Of a DNA stretch of 64,000 nucleotides, positions 32,450 through 41,824 are shown piece by piece (within the stretch, counting starts at the first letter, position 1; each line of letters starts with the position of its first letter). This DNA comes from SIG603 sp964370635 (GTDB taxonomy: Bacteria > Bacillota > Clostridia > Oscillospirales > Acutalibacteraceae), in the NCBI GenBank assembly GCA_964370635.1, contig CAYJJU010000012.1, positions 16,103 through 80,102 of the forward strand. The letters run 5' to 3'. Below the pieces are notes generated by a model. That model made no database searches. It had not been told where the DNA came from and was given only the letters and a program-made list of their open reading frames with translations. The translations under genes and the position numbers were made by a program.

Positions 32450-35443
32450 ATGCAATTTAAGAAAATTCACGAAAACCCAAATTTATTACACCTAGGAACC
32501 TGCCCTGACAGGAGCTATTTTATTCCATTTAAGAATGAAAAAGAGGTGCAAAAAGGGCAGTCTTCAAGGCTTACCCTGCTAAACGGCATTTGGAGCTTTA
32601 AATATTATGAAAATTTTGAAAAAGCCCTGCCTTCAAGCGCTTTAAACGATGAAATACTTGTGGACGAGAGCGAAATGGACGAAATTCCGGTGCCCTCATG
32701 CTGGCAAAACTTCGGTTATGACAAGCATATGTACACAAATATTCACTACCCCATACCCTTTGACCCTCCCTATGTGCCCGACGACAACCCCTGCGGCCTT
32801 TACGCAAGAAATTTCACCTTGACCGACAAGGATTTAAAGGGCAAAACCTACCTAAACTTTGAGGGAGTGGACTCGTGCTTTTATCTTTGGGTAAATGGCG
32901 AATTTGTAGGCTTTAGCCAAGTGTCGCACAGCACAAGCGAGTTTGATGTTTCTGAGCTTTTAGTTAAAGGCGAAAATAACATAGCAGTGCTCGTTTTGAA
33001 ATGGTGTGTCGGAACTTATCTTGAAGACCAAGACAAATTTAGAATGAGCGGAATTTTCAGAGATGTGTATCTGATGAAGCGCCCAAAAAATCATATTAGA
33101 GATTATTTTGTAAAAAAAGAGCTTAACAAAAATTACACAAAGGCAACTGTCACAGTAGAGCTTGAAAAAGTGGGAGATGTAAACGTTTGCGGCAAATTAT
33201 TTAGTAAAAACGGCAAGCTGCTCTCACAGGTGCAGGAGAAAAAGGGCAAGCTTAAATTTACCATAGACAATCCAAAACTTTGGAACGCAGAAAACCCTTA
33301 TCTTTATAATTTACTTCTTTGCACCGACGACGAAGTAATACCGCAACAGGTGGGAATTTGGGAGATAAACGTTAAGGACGGCGTGATTTATTTTAATAAT
33401 CAAAACATAAAAATCAAGGGAGTAAACCGCCACGACAGCGACCCCGTAACGGGTTACACCATAAGTTATGAGCAGGCTTTAGAAGACCTGATGCTAATGA
33501 AACAGCACAATATCAACGCAATTCGCACAAGCCACTACCCAAATGCACCGTGGTTTTTAGGGCTTTGCAGCGAGCTTGGCTTCTATGTAATGGGCGAGGC
33601 AGATTTAGAGTCACACGGCGCCACCTCCACCTATGGAGATTTTAACACAGACCGATACTCAGACCTTGCAATAGACCCAATGTTTAAAAAGGCCATACTC
33701 GACAGAAACAAGAAAAATGTCAAGAGAGACAAAAACAGCCCCTGCGTAATCATGTGGTCGCTTGGAAACGAGTCGGGATTTGGCGAAAATTTAGAAGAGG
33801 CCGGAAGATGGGTAAAGTCTTACGACCCATCAAGACTTTTGCACTATGAAAACTGCAATTTTGATGCCTATGGCAGAAAAAATGATAAATCCATGCTAGA
33901 CATGATGAGCCAAATGTATTATCCGACAGAAAAAATTGACGAATATTTTGCAGACAAGAAAAACACCCTGCCATTTATTCAGTGCGAGTATGTCCACGCA
34001 ATGGGCAACGGCCCCGGCGACATAGAGGACTATCAAAAACAAATTTATAAATACGACGGCTTTGTCGGTGGATTTGTTTGGGAGTGGTGCGACCATGCAA
34101 TCTACTGTGGAACAACACCCGACAACAAACCCATCTACAGATACGGCGGCGATTTCGGCGAATTCCCACACGACGGCAATTTCTGCATGGACGGACTTGT
34201 CTATCCTGACAGGACGCCACACACGGGACTTATCGAATTTAAAAACGGAATAAGGCCAATAAGGGCAAGCCTAAAAAACAAGAAAAAAGGGGAAGTTGAC
34301 CTTTACAATACCCTAGATTTTACAAACGTTTGCGACTTTATATCTGTAAGTTATGAGGTCTTAGAAGACGGACAAACCATATACGGCGGCGTTTTTGAAG
34401 ATTTAAACATTGAGCCCCACAAGACCACAACCGTCACCGTCCCCATGGATTATGACAAGAGTAAAACCGTAAGCCTACTGCTTTATTATTCTTCAAAGGA
34501 AAATACAGAGTTCTACGACAAGGGCTTTCCCTTGGGTTTTGATGAAATAATTATTTCAGACGGCGTGTACAAAAGACCCGAGCACGCAAAGGGCGACATT
34601 TTTGTCGAAGAGGACGACGAGAAAATTTATATTTCTTCAGACGCATTTAAACACAGCTTTAACAAGAAAAGAGGCATGTTTGAGAGCATAGTAAAAAACA
34701 ATGTAAGCCTTTTGACAAAGCCTATGGAACTAAATATTTACAGGGCGCCTACGGACAACGACATGTACATTGACCCCGTGTGGAAGCAGTACGGATACGA
34801 CAGAATGACCACGAAGGTATACGATACAAGTTGCGAGCTTAAGGACGGCATAGCGGTAATTAGTTGCAGCATGTCGATATCGGCAATTTACATTCAAAAA
34901 ATTATAGAGATAAACGCAACATGGGAAATTGACGTAAACGGCGATATGCGCATGGAACTTGACTGCAAGAAAAAGGCAGATTTCCCATATCTTCCACGTT
35001 TTGGCCTTCGCATGTTCCTTCCTAAAACCTTTGACAATGTAGAGTATTTCGGCTATGGTCCGTTTGAAAGCTACGAGGACAAGCACATTTCCTCATACCT
35101 TGGACAATTTGCCGATAAGGTAGAAAACCTGCATGAAGATTATATTAAACCACAAGAAAACGGCAGTCACTATGGCTGTAAGCAGTTTAATATAAACGAC
35201 GGAGCGGTGGCACTTTATGTGTGTTCACAAAAAGCATTTAGCTTTAACGCCTCAAGGTACACGCAAGAAGAGCTTTCCTCTAAAATGCATAATTACGAGC
35301 TAGAAAAGGGCGACGACATAGTCTTATGCCTAGACTACAAGCAAAGCGGTGTAGGCTCAGGAGCCTGCGGACCAGAGCTTTTAGAGCAGTACAGAATGAA
35401 TGAAGAAAAATTTGTTTACGAACTATTTTTGAAATTTGAATAA
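32450..35443 (+). CDS. lacZ: Beta-galactosidase, glycoside hydrolase family 2 (LacZ type)
   Basis: A 997-residue GH2 enzyme near the length of LacZ (about 1024). Domain order fits: jelly roll sugar-binding (PVPSCWQNFGYDKHMYTN), two Ig-like domains, TIM barrel and C-terminal beta-sandwich. The acid/base Glu441 is in WSLGNESGFG and the nucleophile Glu513 in FIQCEYVHAMGNGPGD; KGVNRHDSDP and RTSHYPN are active-site motifs. It has no signal peptide, so it acts in the cytoplasm on lactose or related beta-galactosides. The ribosome site is AAAGGGG. No sugar transporter or regulator is adjacent. The last 17 codons and terminator are partly duplicated downstream. Confidence 0.94.
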   Translation: MQFKKIHENPNLLHLGTCPDRSYFIPFKNEKEVQKGQSSRLTLLNGIWSFKYYENFEKALPSSALNDEILVDESEMDEIPVPSCWQNFGYDKHMYTNIHYPIPFDPPYVPDDNPCGLYARNFTLTDKDLKGKTYLNFEGVDSCFYLWVNGEFVGFSQVSHSTSEFDVSELLVKGENNIAVLVLKWCVGTYLEDQDKFRMSGIFRDVYLMKRPKNHIRDYFVKKELNKNYTKATVTVELEKVGDVNVCGKLFSKNGKLLSQVQEKKGKLKFTIDNPKLWNAENPYLYNLLLCTDDEVIPQQVGIWEINVKDGVIYFNNQNIKIKGVNRHDSDPVTGYTISYEQALEDLMLMKQHNINAIRTSHYPNAPWFLGLCSELGFYVMGEADLESHGATSTYGDFNTDRYSDLAIDPMFKKAILDRNKKNVKRDKNSPCVIMWSLGNESGFGENLEEAGRWVKSYDPSRLLHYENCNFDAYGRKNDKSMLDMMSQMYYPTEKIDEYFADKKNTLPFIQCEYVHAMGNGPGDIEDYQKQIYKYDGFVGGFVWEWCDHAIYCGTTPDNKPIYRYGGDFGEFPHDGNFCMDGLVYPDRTPHTGLIEFKNGIRPIRASLKNKKKGEVDLYNTLDFTNVCDFISVSYEVLEDGQTIYGGVFEDLNIEPHKTTTVTVPMDYDKSKTVSLLLYYSSKENTEFYDKGFPLGFDEIIISDGVYKRPEHAKGDIFVEEDDEKIYISSDAFKHSFNKKRGMFESIVKNNVSLLTKPMELNIYRAPTDNDMYIDPVWKQYGYDRMTTKVYDTSCELKDGIAVISCSMSISAIYIQKIIEINATWEIDVNGDMRMELDCKKKADFPYLPRFGLRMFLPKTFDNVEYFGYGPFESYEDKHISSYLGQFADKVENLHEDYIKPQENGSHYGCKQFNINDGAVALYVCSQKAFSFNASRYTQEELSSKMHNYELEKGDDIVLCLDYKQSGVGSGACGPELLEQYRMNEEKFVYELFLKFE

Positions 35444-35493
35444 AAATCAGGGAGGGCTTCCACGCCCTCCCGTTTTGTTTAATAAATATTGTG
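35393..35493 (+). repeat. Duplicated lacZ 3' end and terminator, first copy
   Basis: These 101 bases (lacZ tail, stop, terminator and following AATAAATATTGTG) recur almost exactly at 35729..35830. See the second copy and the scaffold gap between them. Confidence 0.92.
35450..35480 (+). terminator. Terminator of lacZ
   Basis: GGGAGGGC (35450..35457) pairs with GCCCTCCC (35464..35471) over a 6-nt loop, followed by GTTTTGTTT. Confidence 0.88.
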
Positions 35494-35527
35494 GTGGATT
35501 ACAGGCGGATATCGAATCCGCCCTTAC

Positions 35528-35627
35528 NNNNNNNNNNNNNNNNNNNNNNNNNNNNNNNNNNNNNNNNNNNNNNNNNNNNNNNNNNNNNNNNNNNNNNNNN
35601 NNNNNNNNNNNNNNNNNNNNNNNNNNN
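35528..35627. other. Scaffold gap of exactly 100 N
   Basis: One hundred N mark a join of two contigs of unstated distance. The left edge ends in CCCTTAC and the right edge starts AATCAAAAAATCC; joined, they recreate the sequence CCTACAATCAAAAAATCC seen at the matching place in the second copy (about 35856..35878), so the true gap may be close to zero. Confidence 0.95.
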
Positions 35628-35722
35628 AATCAAAAAATCCGCAGGATTTCACCACAACTTTTCACTCTTCACTTTTCACTTTTCACTTTGAACGCATACA
35701 ATGCGTTCACTACACTATCAAC
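35628..35722. repeat. Composite intergenic repeat, copy beside the gap
   Basis: AAATCCGCAGGATTT hairpin, CACCACAA, five TTCACTT/TTCACTC units, then the hairpin GAACGCATACAATGCGTTC. The GC-rich hairpin (GGCGGATATCGAATCCGCC at 35503..35521) lies on the other side of the N run. Confidence 0.85.
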
Positions 35723-35728
35723 TAAAAA

Positions 35729-35830
35729 AGAATGAATGAAGAAAAATTTGTTTACGAACTATTTTTGAAATTTGAATAAAAAAGTAGGGAGGGCTTCCAC
35801 GCCCTCCCGTTTTGTTTAATAAATATTGTG
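35729..35830 (+). pseudogene. Duplicated lacZ 3' end and terminator, second copy
   Basis: This repeats the last 17 codons and stop of lacZ plus the terminator (35787..35808) with two small differences after the stop. There is no lacZ sequence before it: composite repeat abuts it directly. It is a non-functional fragment produced by local duplication through the repeats or by misassembly. Confidence 0.85.
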
Positions 35831-35946
35831 AAAACCATTCGGGCAATTCGTGAATTGCCCCTACAATCAAAAAATCCGCAGGATTTCACCACAACTTTTC
35901 ACTCTTCACTTTTCACTTTGAACGCATACAATGCGTTCACTACATT
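35831..35946. repeat. Composite intergenic repeat, copy before clpE
   Basis: GC-rich hairpin CGGGCAATTCGTGAATTGCCC plus CCTACA (split as 35839..35864), AAATCCGCAGGATTT hairpin, CACCACAA, four TTCACTT-type units, GAACGCATACAATGCGTTC hairpin, ending at the clpE stop codon. It has exactly one 7-bp unit fewer than the copy at 35628. Confidence 0.85.
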
Positions 35947-38192
35947 ATCTCAATATTAATGTCGGAGCCTTTCATTTTTACGTGAATTCCCGATATATTA
36001 TCCTCGCCCTCGTCGACAATTTTGTTTGCAAGTTTATCTTCTATGTCGCGTCTTATATTGTTTCTTATATCCCTTGCTCCGCTTTTGCCGTCTATGGATT
36101 TTTGCGCTATGTGGGCGCAGACTCCATCTGTGTAGGTGAGTTTTATGCCTTTTTCGGCTATTCCCTCGACGTATTCGTCAAGCATTAGCGCACAAATTTT
36201 CTTATAATCCTCAAGCTCTAAACCACGGAAAATGATAATTTCATCTATACGGCTTAAAAATTCAGGTCTTAAAAATTCTTTTAGGCCGCTCATAACTTTT
36301 TCACGGTTTAAGTCTGCCTTGGTTTTAGAGAAACCTAGCATTTGTTCCTTATTATTGCTGCCTGCATTTGAGGTCATAACTATTACCGTATTTTCAAAAT
36401 TTACCATTTTGCCGTGTGCGTCGGTAATTTTTCCCTCATCAAGAATTTGTAGCAAAATATTCATTACATCGGGGTGAGCCTTTTCTATTTCGTCAAATAG
36501 CAGCACAGAATACGGTCTTCTTCTTACCTTTTCTGTAAGCTGTCCTGCCTCGTCATATCCGACATAACCCGGTGGTGAGCCTATGATTTTTGACACGCTG
36601 TGTTTTTCCATAAACTCAGACATATCAAGCCTTATAAGCGTTTCCGGTGTGTCAAATAGCTCTTTTGAAAGCACTCTTACAAGCTCTGTTTTACCCGTAC
36701 CCGTAGGGCCTACAAAAATAAATGATGCAGGTTTTTTTCTTGGATTGAGTTGCACTCTGCTTCTTTTTATCGCCGCAGAAAGCATGTCTACAGCCTCGTC
36801 TTGGCCTATGACTTTCTTTCTTAACGCCTCGTTAATTCCCGAAAGTTTGCCCATGTCGCTCTTTTGAATTTTTGATGCAGGTATTCCTGTCCAAAGTTCT
36901 ATTACATAGGCTAAATCGCCCTCTTCTACAAAGGACTGGACTTTATCCATGTCAAAGTCGTCAAGCTCTTGCTTGATTTTTATCACATTGTATCTCGACT
37001 CTGCAAGTTCGGTATAATCGGGTGCACTTTGCCCCTCTATCCTCTCTTGCTTTCTTTGCGCCTTTTGGTAGCTGTCCTGCACTTTTTCCCACTCTTCTAA
37101 ATATTTATTTCTAAGAGATGCACAGGTGCATGATTCGTCTAAAAGGTCTATCGCCTTATCAGGCAAAAATCTGTCGCTTATATATCTTTCGGAAAGTCTT
37201 ACTATTTTTCTTGCGATGTCGTCGCTTACCCTCACGTTATGGAAGGCTTCATAATATGATTTTATTCCTAAAATTATGTCTATGGCCTGAGCAATTGACG
37301 GCTCGTTTACCGTTACAGGCTGAAAGCGCCTTTCAAGTGCCGCGTCTTTTTCTATATATTTTCTGTATTCATTAAATGTAGTCGCACCTATTACCTGCAC
37401 TTCTCCCCTTGAGAGCGCCGGTTTTAAGATATTTGCGGCATTCATGCTGCCCTCGGCATCTCCTGTGCCTACAAGATTATGGATTTCATCTATAAATAAA
37501 ACTATGTTTCCTGCCTGTTTAACCTCGTCTACAAGGCCTTTAATTCTGCTTTCAAACTGTCCTCTAAACTGAGTGCCCGCAACAAGGGCAGTAAGGTCTA
37601 AAAGCAAAAGCTCCTTGTTTTTTAGCTTAGCCGGAACTTCGCCGTTTGAAATTCTAATTGCAAGCCCTTCTGCCACTGCGGTTTTACCCACACCGGGTTC
37701 ACCTATGAGGCAAGGGTTATTTTTTGTCCTTCTCGAAAGAATTTGCACAGTTCTTTCTATCTCTTTTTCACGTCCTATAATATTGTCAAGCTCTCCATTT
37801 CTTGCCTTTGCTGTAAGGTCTGTGCAGTAGCTTGATATATGTTTTCTTTTGGTTTTAGGCGGTGCATCTCTCTTAGTCGGCGGACTGCTTTTCTTCTTTT
37901 CCTCTGTCACGCTGTCGGCATCTGCGCCAAAAATTTGTTCTAGCGGAAAAGTCGCCGAGCCACCCGGTGAAAAGTCCTCGTCCTCTGCTAAATTCATAAG
38001 AGAGGTCATTTCTTCATTCATCGCCTCAAACTGCTCGTCGGTAATTCCCATTTGGCTTATAATATCGTTTACGGGTTTAATTCCCATTTCTTTTGCACAT
38101 ACAAGGCATAAACCTTGACTGTTTTTTGCATCTAGCGACTGCGACAAAAACACAACCGCCGGGCGCTTTTTGCACCTAGTGCATATCATCAT
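35940..38192 (-). CDS. clpE: ClpE-type AAA+ unfoldase with N-terminal zinc finger
   Basis: A 750-residue Clp ATPase with two AAA+ modules. The N-terminus has a zinc finger (Cys4, Cys7, Cys29, Cys32: MICTRCKKRP and CLVCAKEMG) instead of the double Clp-N repeat, which marks the ClpE class. Walker A1 GEPGVGKTA with FIDEIHNLVG; a short coiled middle domain (about 405-430); Walker A2 GPTGTGKTE with LLFDEIEKAHPD. MLGFSK in the second module is a likely ClpP-docking LGF loop. It unfolds damaged proteins for ClpP. The start is ATG at 38192 after AAAGGAT; upstream codons are read only through a TTG inside that site. I saw no CtsR operator upstream. Confidence 0.93.
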   Translation of the reverse strand: MMICTRCKKRPAVVFLSQSLDAKNSQGLCLVCAKEMGIKPVNDIISQMGITDEQFEAMNEEMTSLMNLAEDEDFSPGGSATFPLEQIFGADADSVTEEKKKSSPPTKRDAPPKTKRKHISSYCTDLTAKARNGELDNIIGREKEIERTVQILSRRTKNNPCLIGEPGVGKTAVAEGLAIRISNGEVPAKLKNKELLLLDLTALVAGTQFRGQFESRIKGLVDEVKQAGNIVLFIDEIHNLVGTGDAEGSMNAANILKPALSRGEVQVIGATTFNEYRKYIEKDAALERRFQPVTVNEPSIAQAIDIILGIKSYYEAFHNVRVSDDIARKIVRLSERYISDRFLPDKAIDLLDESCTCASLRNKYLEEWEKVQDSYQKAQRKQERIEGQSAPDYTELAESRYNVIKIKQELDDFDMDKVQSFVEEGDLAYVIELWTGIPASKIQKSDMGKLSGINEALRKKVIGQDEAVDMLSAAIKRSRVQLNPRKKPASFIFVGPTGTGKTELVRVLSKELFDTPETLIRLDMSEFMEKHSVSKIIGSPPGYVGYDEAGQLTEKVRRRPYSVLLFDEIEKAHPDVMNILLQILDEGKITDAHGKMVNFENTVIVMTSNAGSNNKEQMLGFSKTKADLNREKVMSGLKEFLRPEFLSRIDEIIIFRGLELEDYKKICALMLDEYVEGIAEKGIKLTYTDGVCAHIAQKSIDGKSGARDIRNNIRRDIEDKLANKIVDEGEDNISGIHVKMKGSDINIEIM

Positions 38193-38266
38193 AATTCTGT
38201 ATCCTTTCAAAACTTAAATAGAACTTATAGCTTAAATATACACCATAACGCCCTAATAAATATAGA

Positions 38267-38875
38267 CTAAGTATTAATTTTATCTCTTAGCTCGCTTTTT
38301 ATATCTATTAAATCACTTTCTTTCTTCGAAACCAGTAGTTTTTTGTATATTCCATAATATTTTACCACGGCATATACCATCATTATAGTTGTGATAGAAA
38401 GCAAGATGTATGAAACTATGTCAAAAGTAACTCGCTCAACCCCTGTCATGCCCATGATTACTATGACAGTGACGGAAATATAAAACAGCACTGTTGCAAC
38501 CTTTCCGTACCATTTTGAGGGACCCGGATTTTTATTTTTCCTTAAAAGAGAAAACGCTAATACTAACATTCCAAATTCTTTTATAAAGAAAAATATTAAA
38601 AGAGGGCATATTACCGGATACATTATCGCAAGGCAAATAGCAATTACAATTTGCGTAATTTTATCGGCAAAAGGGTCGAGTATTTTTCCAAGCTCTGTAA
38701 TTTGATTAAACTTTCTCGCAATAAAGCCGTCTAGTGCGTCGCTTAACGCAGAGAGCATAAGTAGTATAGTTGCAATGAGTATTTCTTTATTTAAAAAATA
38801 ATATGCAAAAAATGGCACTATTATTATTCTAAAAACCGACAGGGCGTTTGGCACTGTCAAATTCTTATTTCTCAT
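38267..38875 (-). CDS. pgsA: CDP-alcohol phosphatidyltransferase, PgsA-like
   Basis: A 202-residue membrane enzyme. The CDP-alcohol signature D-x2-D-G-x2-A-R-x8-G-x3-D-x3-D is complete in SDALDGFIARKFNQITELGK followed by ILDPFADK. Five or six hydrophobic helices surround it. It most likely makes phosphatidylglycerol phosphate from CDP-diacylglycerol and glycerol 3-phosphate. The start at 38875 follows a GGAGGG site; an upstream ATG in frame adds ten polar residues but has no ribosome site. It precedes clpE by 74 nt. Confidence 0.88.
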   Translation of the reverse strand: MRNKNLTVPNALSVFRIIIVPFFAYYFLNKEILIATILLMLSALSDALDGFIARKFNQITELGKILDPFADKITQIVIAICLAIMYPVICPLLIFFFIKEFGMLVLAFSLLRKNKNPGPSKWYGKVATVLFYISVTVIVIMGMTGVERVTFDIVSYILLSITTIMMVYAVVKYYGIYKKLLVSKKESDLIDIKSELRDKINT

Positions 38876-38913
38876 TTTAGTTTCCCTCCAAAAATCATTC
38901 CCCAAAAATTATG

Positions 38914-39603
38914 TTACGGAAAAAGCCAAGACAAAGGATTAAATGTATACACAAAACTTCCTATATACGATTTATTAAGCGAATCGTCAAGCCATACGCT
39001 GATGTCGCTTCCGCCAAGGTCTGCAACAAAATTAAGTGCCCCTAAAATTATCCAAACTAAAACCACCGCAAATAAAATTCCGAACACGCCACCCAAAATG
39101 CTGTCAATTTGTGACAAAATTGGAAGTGACACCACGCCCGATATAAGCCTTACTACTATGCTTAAAAGTATTAAAAATATTATAAACAGTAGTATAAAGA
39201 CAAAAAATGAAATAATTGATATAAACACCGGTGCCAAAACATTCATTATGCTGTCGTGTATTGCGGTAGACGTGCTGTCTAGTGAGCTTGCAACCGAAGA
39301 GGCCGTTATTCCCCTTGATACTAAAAAGCTTTGCAAAAACTCAGGCAAAGTATCAAAATACGCGGTTACCGCCTCTGTATTTTCAAGACCTTGGGTACTT
39401 TCTGAAATCCTACTGCTAAGACCGTCACGCACAAACACATCAAACATCCACCCCGAAATAGGGTTTGCGACAAGGCTTGCAAGTATGGCCGCCGCAACCA
39501 CTTTTAAGCAGTCCGCCGCAGAGCGAAAGAAACCTTTTCTTATTCCTAATACAACACTAAATATTATTACCGCCAAAAGTAAAATATCTATAACAAAATT
39601 CAT
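38914..39603 (-). CDS. CvpA family membrane protein
   Basis: A 229-residue protein starting MNFVIDILLLAVIIFSVVLGIRKG, the CvpA family opening, with four hydrophobic helices (about 5-22, 30-48, 118-145, 165-195). There is a polar segment of about 60 residues in the middle. CvpA proteins are linked to colicin V secretion and envelope stress; the biochemical role is unclear. It sits between DUF5711 and pgsA in an envelope-related gene string. Confidence 0.82.
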   Translation of the reverse strand: MNFVIDILLLAVIIFSVVLGIRKGFFRSAADCLKVVAAAILASLVANPISGWMFDVFVRDGLSSRISESTQGLENTEAVTAYFDTLPEFLQSFLVSRGITASSVASSLDSTSTAIHDSIMNVLAPVFISIISFFVFILLFIIFLILLSIVVRLISGVVSLPILSQIDSILGGVFGILFAVVLVWIILGALNFVADLGGSDISVWLDDSLNKSYIGSFVYTFNPLSWLFP

Positions 39604-39648
39604 AAATTAACCCCCAAATTTTTCTTATACTTACTTAATATATCATAT

Positions 39649-41061
39649 TTATGAATAATTAACAAGAGTATCAAACTTAATTTCTCCCATGCACAGCATA
39701 TACACGTCTGACTCATTTACCATGGATATATTTTTTGCATCTATTCCTGCCTCACAAATTCCTATCGGCATTCCTGAAACTATAGAATATGTAATGACTT
39801 CGTTTTCCTCAAGCACTCCGACTACAACGCCTTTAGAGTCTATGCCCGTGACCATATTTTCTGTTTCTATAGTATATGGCACTGCGCTGTCTTCAAAGAC
39901 AAGCACCGTACAACTACCGCTTGTAGTATAAGGCGATATTGACACAAGCGCCTTATTATTTGTAATTTTTACGGCTGTTAAATTTTCTCCGCCATAGCTA
40001 AAGCTTTCAAAATTATATTCGCTATCCATAACAAGCGTCTGCGATTCGCCCACGCAGTAAAGCGCTCCGCTGTCGCTAAATCCCATGCTGTAAATCATAT
40101 TTTGATTCATGCTATACTTGGCAATTGGCTCTTCCTTTGTAAAATCAAACACATAAACCGTGGAAACTAGTGCGCCATTTTCTGTGTTTATTGTACTCAC
40201 AGCGCCTAAAGTGCCCTCGTCATTAATTGCAATTTCTGTCATATAGTCGCTTGAAAACGAGTAGGCAAATTGAAGCTCGTCGTCCTTGGTGTACACTTCA
40301 AATCTTGATGCATAGTCCTGCGCCTGCTTTGAAAATGCCACTTTACCGCTTTTTGACAGTTTAATTCCCATTATTCCGTCTTCGTGCTCGTACTCTGTAG
40401 CATTTCCATATATGTCAACTTTTTCGTATTTTGTTTTTCCCATGTCATAAATAATTATCTCGTTATTTTCTACCACCAAGGAGGGATTTTCATAATTATG
40501 CCTTTTTGAAAACAGCTCTTCTCCGACCGTGCTTAAAATAAGAAGCTCGGTATCGCTTAAAATTACGCTGTTTCCCGAAATATTTTCTATGTTCCCGGCG
40601 GCCGTGACAGGAATATTTACAGGATACCCCTCACCCATGCCGTCCCCTATAAATGTTGTTCTAAGCCAAACCGTAAAATTATCAAAAGATATGCTGTCAC
40701 GATTCATATAAAAGGCAACGCCCGACACCGCCATCACCAGTGCTATCACGGCAACAATCAGCTTTTTTGTCGGTATTTCTATCAATAGCGTCTTTGCCTT
40801 ATCAAAGAAATTTTTAAAATTTACAGGCTTTTTCTTTTCTTTATATTGCCCACTATATTCTTCTTTTTTGGCTTTTTTCGCCTCTTTTTTTGCCTCTTTT
40901 TCGGCCTGTTTCTTGAGCAGTCTAATCTCCCTTTGTTCAGGAGTTTCCTTTGGTTTTTTTATGGGCTTTCTCGGCTGAGCATTTTTAATTTCCTCTGCCT
41001 GTGCGCCCTCTCTTATGACTACTTCTTTTTTATTTTTTGCAAGCCTTTTTCCCTTAGCCAT
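39649..41061 (-). CDS. DUF5711-like membrane-anchored propeller protein
   Basis: A 470-residue protein. Residues 1-75 are highly charged (RKPIKKPKETPEQREIRLLKK, then KEAKKEAKK) and probably coiled or disordered in the cytoplasm; one transmembrane helix is at about 100-119; residues 140-470 are an outside domain with repeating short beta segments (GNSVILSDTELLILST, GIMGIKLSKSGKVAFS, EIAINDEGTLGAVST) as in a beta propeller. Such proteins are common in gut Clostridia as DUF5711; function unknown. It follows truA by 19 nt. Confidence 0.75.
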   Translation of the reverse strand: MAKGKRLAKNKKEVVIREGAQAEEIKNAQPRKPIKKPKETPEQREIRLLKKQAEKEAKKEAKKAKKEEYSGQYKEKKKPVNFKNFFDKAKTLLIEIPTKKLIVAVIALVMAVSGVAFYMNRDSISFDNFTVWLRTTFIGDGMGEGYPVNIPVTAAGNIENISGNSVILSDTELLILSTVGEELFSKRHNYENPSLVVENNEIIIYDMGKTKYEKVDIYGNATEYEHEDGIMGIKLSKSGKVAFSKQAQDYASRFEVYTKDDELQFAYSFSSDYMTEIAINDEGTLGAVSTINTENGALVSTVYVFDFTKEEPIAKYSMNQNMIYSMGFSDSGALYCVGESQTLVMDSEYNFESFSYGGENLTAVKITNNKALVSISPYTTSGSCTVLVFEDSAVPYTIETENMVTGIDSKGVVVGVLEENEVITYSIVSGMPIGICEAGIDAKNISMVNESDVYMLCMGEIKFDTLVNYS

Positions 41062-41080
41062 ATAAAAAATCTCCGTTTCC

Positions 41081-41821
41081 TCAGTAAAAAACTTTGTCTA
41101 AATAAAGTCCGTGCGGTGGTGCTTTTGGCCCCGCCTTCATGCGGTCTTTCGCATTTATTATAAGTGGTATTTGCCCTCTTTCAATCTTTCCTTGCTGAAT
41201 TTTTAAAAGTGTTCCCACCATAATTCTCACCATATTATATAAAAAGCCGTCGCCACAGACCGAAAAAATCACTTCATCTCCCACTCTTTCTACACCGCAG
41301 TCGAACATGGTTCTAGTGGCATCTAAAAGCTCTCGGCTGTCTTTTGTGCAAAAGGAGGTGAAATCATGTGTGCCTATAAACGCCTTTGCCTCTTCATTTA
41401 GCATTTTTTCATCGAGCTTATACCAATAATGCAGTGCCCTGTTTGCAAGGAAGGGATTTTTTTCTTCTCTATTCCATATTTTATAAACATATCGCTTTTT
41501 TGTGCAAGAATATCTTGCGTGAAAATCCAAGTCGACCTCTTTGCAAGAAAGTGCCGCTATGCTGTCGGGCAAAAAATGATTAAGCGCACCGACCAGCCTT
41601 TTTTCGGGTATATCTCTGTCTGTTTTTATGCTGATGCAGTACATGTTTGCATGCACGCCCGAGTCTGTCCTGCTGCAGCCCTTGATAACTGCACTGTTTC
41701 CAATTATTTTATAAAGGGCGTCTTGAAAAACTTCTTGCACGGTAACAGCATTTTGCTGAATTTGAAAACCGTGAAAATGCGAACCGTCAAAAGCTATTGT
41801 AAGAAATAAATTTCTCTCCAT
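41081..41821 (-). CDS. truA: tRNA pseudouridine(38-40) synthase
   Basis: A 246-residue enzyme of standard length. The catalytic Asp53 lies in CSRTDSGVHA; LTIAFDGSHFHGFQIQ at the N-terminus and FLYNMVRIMVGTLL near the C-terminus are family motifs. It modifies U38-U40 in the anticodon arm of many tRNAs. It is 3 nt after ecfT, so it shares the transcript of the Ecf genes, an arrangement also known after the ribosomal protein operon of Firmicutes. Confidence 0.96.
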   Translation of the reverse strand: MERNLFLTIAFDGSHFHGFQIQQNAVTVQEVFQDALYKIIGNSAVIKGCSRTDSGVHANMYCISIKTDRDIPEKRLVGALNHFLPDSIAALSCKEVDLDFHARYSCTKKRYVYKIWNREEKNPFLANRALHYWYKLDEKMLNEEAKAFIGTHDFTSFCTKDSRELLDATRTMFDCGVERVGDEVIFSVCGDGFLYNMVRIMVGTLLKIQQGKIERGQIPLIINAKDRMKAGPKAPPHGLYLDKVFY

Positions 41822-41824
41822 ATT

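Noticed and set aside
33750..34253. Several open frames antisense to lacZ
   Set aside because: They are frame shadows of a strongly conserved GH2 gene; no ribosome sites and low-complexity translations.
38193..38266. CtsR operator before clpE
   Set aside because: No GGTCAAA direct repeats in this spacer.
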